This document shows positions 63,463-64,000 of a stretch of DNA of 64,000 nt, one piece after another. The notes under the pieces are model-generated. The model made no database searches. It saw only the letters and a list, made by a program, of their open reading frames with translations, and was not told the origin of the DNA. Numbering within the stretch: position 1 is the stretch's first letter; each line of letters begins with the position of its first letter. The position numbers were made by a program, and so were the translations under genes. The stretch lies in assembly GCA_012932295.1 (NCBI GenBank), contig JAAONU010000004.1, positions 13,409,911 to 13,473,910 on the forward strand, in the 5' to 3' direction. Origin of the DNA: Cyclina sinensis (lineage: Eukaryota; Mollusca; Bivalvia; Venerida; Veneridae).

Positions 63463-63694
63463 GTAAGTCAATACTCGACAGAACCTAAGTCTGTCTTTTG
63501 ATAATACAAGTCATTTGATTTTCTAAAAAGTCAAATTTCTAACTCACAGTTGTTTGTCTAGAGGTTATTTAAATTAGCCAACTGACTTTTGCCAAATGCC
63601 CATACAATACCATGTTATGTTTGTAATATAGTCTATGGATAATGCATATGCAGACTAAATTTTACATAACCTCTAACAAGCATCACTGCTCTAA

Positions 63695-63726
63695 CAGGGT
63701 CATTCTAGACATTTAGAATGACCCTG
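63695..63726. repeat. 13-bp-arm hairpin
   Basis: CAGGGTCATTCTA, a six-base loop (GACATT), then the exact complement TAGAATGACCCTG. It lies in the first intron of the gene starting at 63379. AATCTCGCGGTA also occurs twice nearby (about 63755 and 63954). Confidence 0.8.
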
Positions 63727-64000
63727 ACTTTAAGAAGGTATACAGCTCATCTGTAATCTCGCGGTACTTACCGTTTGGCTAACTTTAATTAAAAAACAAA
63801 CAATAAACATTAGTAATTTTGGTAATCATTACAATATTTCATCCTTTTTCCATCGCCGAATGTGTAATATGCCATTTAAATATGTCAAGAAAATCAATCA
63901 TGTGGAAAATTTATCACAGTGGGCAGCCATATTGTTGAATTACGTCATATCACTAATCTCGCGGTAAATAGGTCAAAAGGTTCTAGAACATTATATTGCA

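Noticed and set aside
1..64000. tRNA, rRNA or other structured RNA genes
   Set aside because: No cloverleaf with conserved A and B boxes, and no rRNA-like block, was seen by eye; a covariance search would be decisive.

Overview
The window is nuclear DNA from an animal. It is AT-rich, its genes are split by many GT-AG introns, and its introns and spacers are packed with dispersed repeats. Several repeats look like known bivalve families: elements with a hairpin at each end and a tandem core of about 150-170 bp, rich in TGACCTTTGACC, like the 'pearl'/HINE Helitron-like elements described from oysters and clams. A bivalve mollusc is the best guess. This is inferred from repeat style and protein resemblance; no species is assigned.

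Layout. (1) 291-9330, minus: the 5' half of CCDC93, ten exons joining in frame to about 315 residues; the rest lies beyond base 1. (2) 9331-12929: the spacer shared with INSIG, nearly filled by a 2.9 kb inverted-repeat element with a perfect 8-bp target duplication, which itself holds a dead LINE fragment, a foldback element and a perfect 40-bp palindrome. (3) 12930-16482, plus: a complete INSIG gene, five coding exons, 201 residues. (4) 16483-27609: INSIG 3' UTR, then about 9 kb with no gene, only repeats and AT-rich DNA. (5) 27610-62782, minus: a complete SH3-WW-PH-RhoGAP gene of the ARHGAP9/12/15/27 family. Its sixteen coding exons sum to 2547 nt (848 residues plus stop), with every phase consistent. 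Its introns hold most of the repeats, two decayed Tc1-like transposases and an unexplained 154-codon ORF. (6) 63379-63462, plus: the first coding exon of a further, unrecognised gene, head-to-head with the RhoGAP gene.

How the genes fit together. CCDC93 (endosomal CCC/Commander recycling complex) and INSIG (ER sterol sensing through SCAP-SREBP) stand head-to-head, as CCDC93 and INSIG2 do in human, so this looks like old conserved microsynteny of two genes that both bear on cholesterol handling. The RhoGAP gene converges on INSIG.

Most striking. Two unrelated minisatellites, one in CCDC93 (39-bp unit) and one in the RhoGAP gene (40-bp unit), each begin across an authentic 5' splice site and copy the last exon bases plus the donor many times into the downstream intron. 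The RhoGAP array holds about 34 donor-like sites by eye. Several dispersed tandem cores also amplify a composite sequence matching ERR/NR5A and DR1 nuclear-receptor sites.
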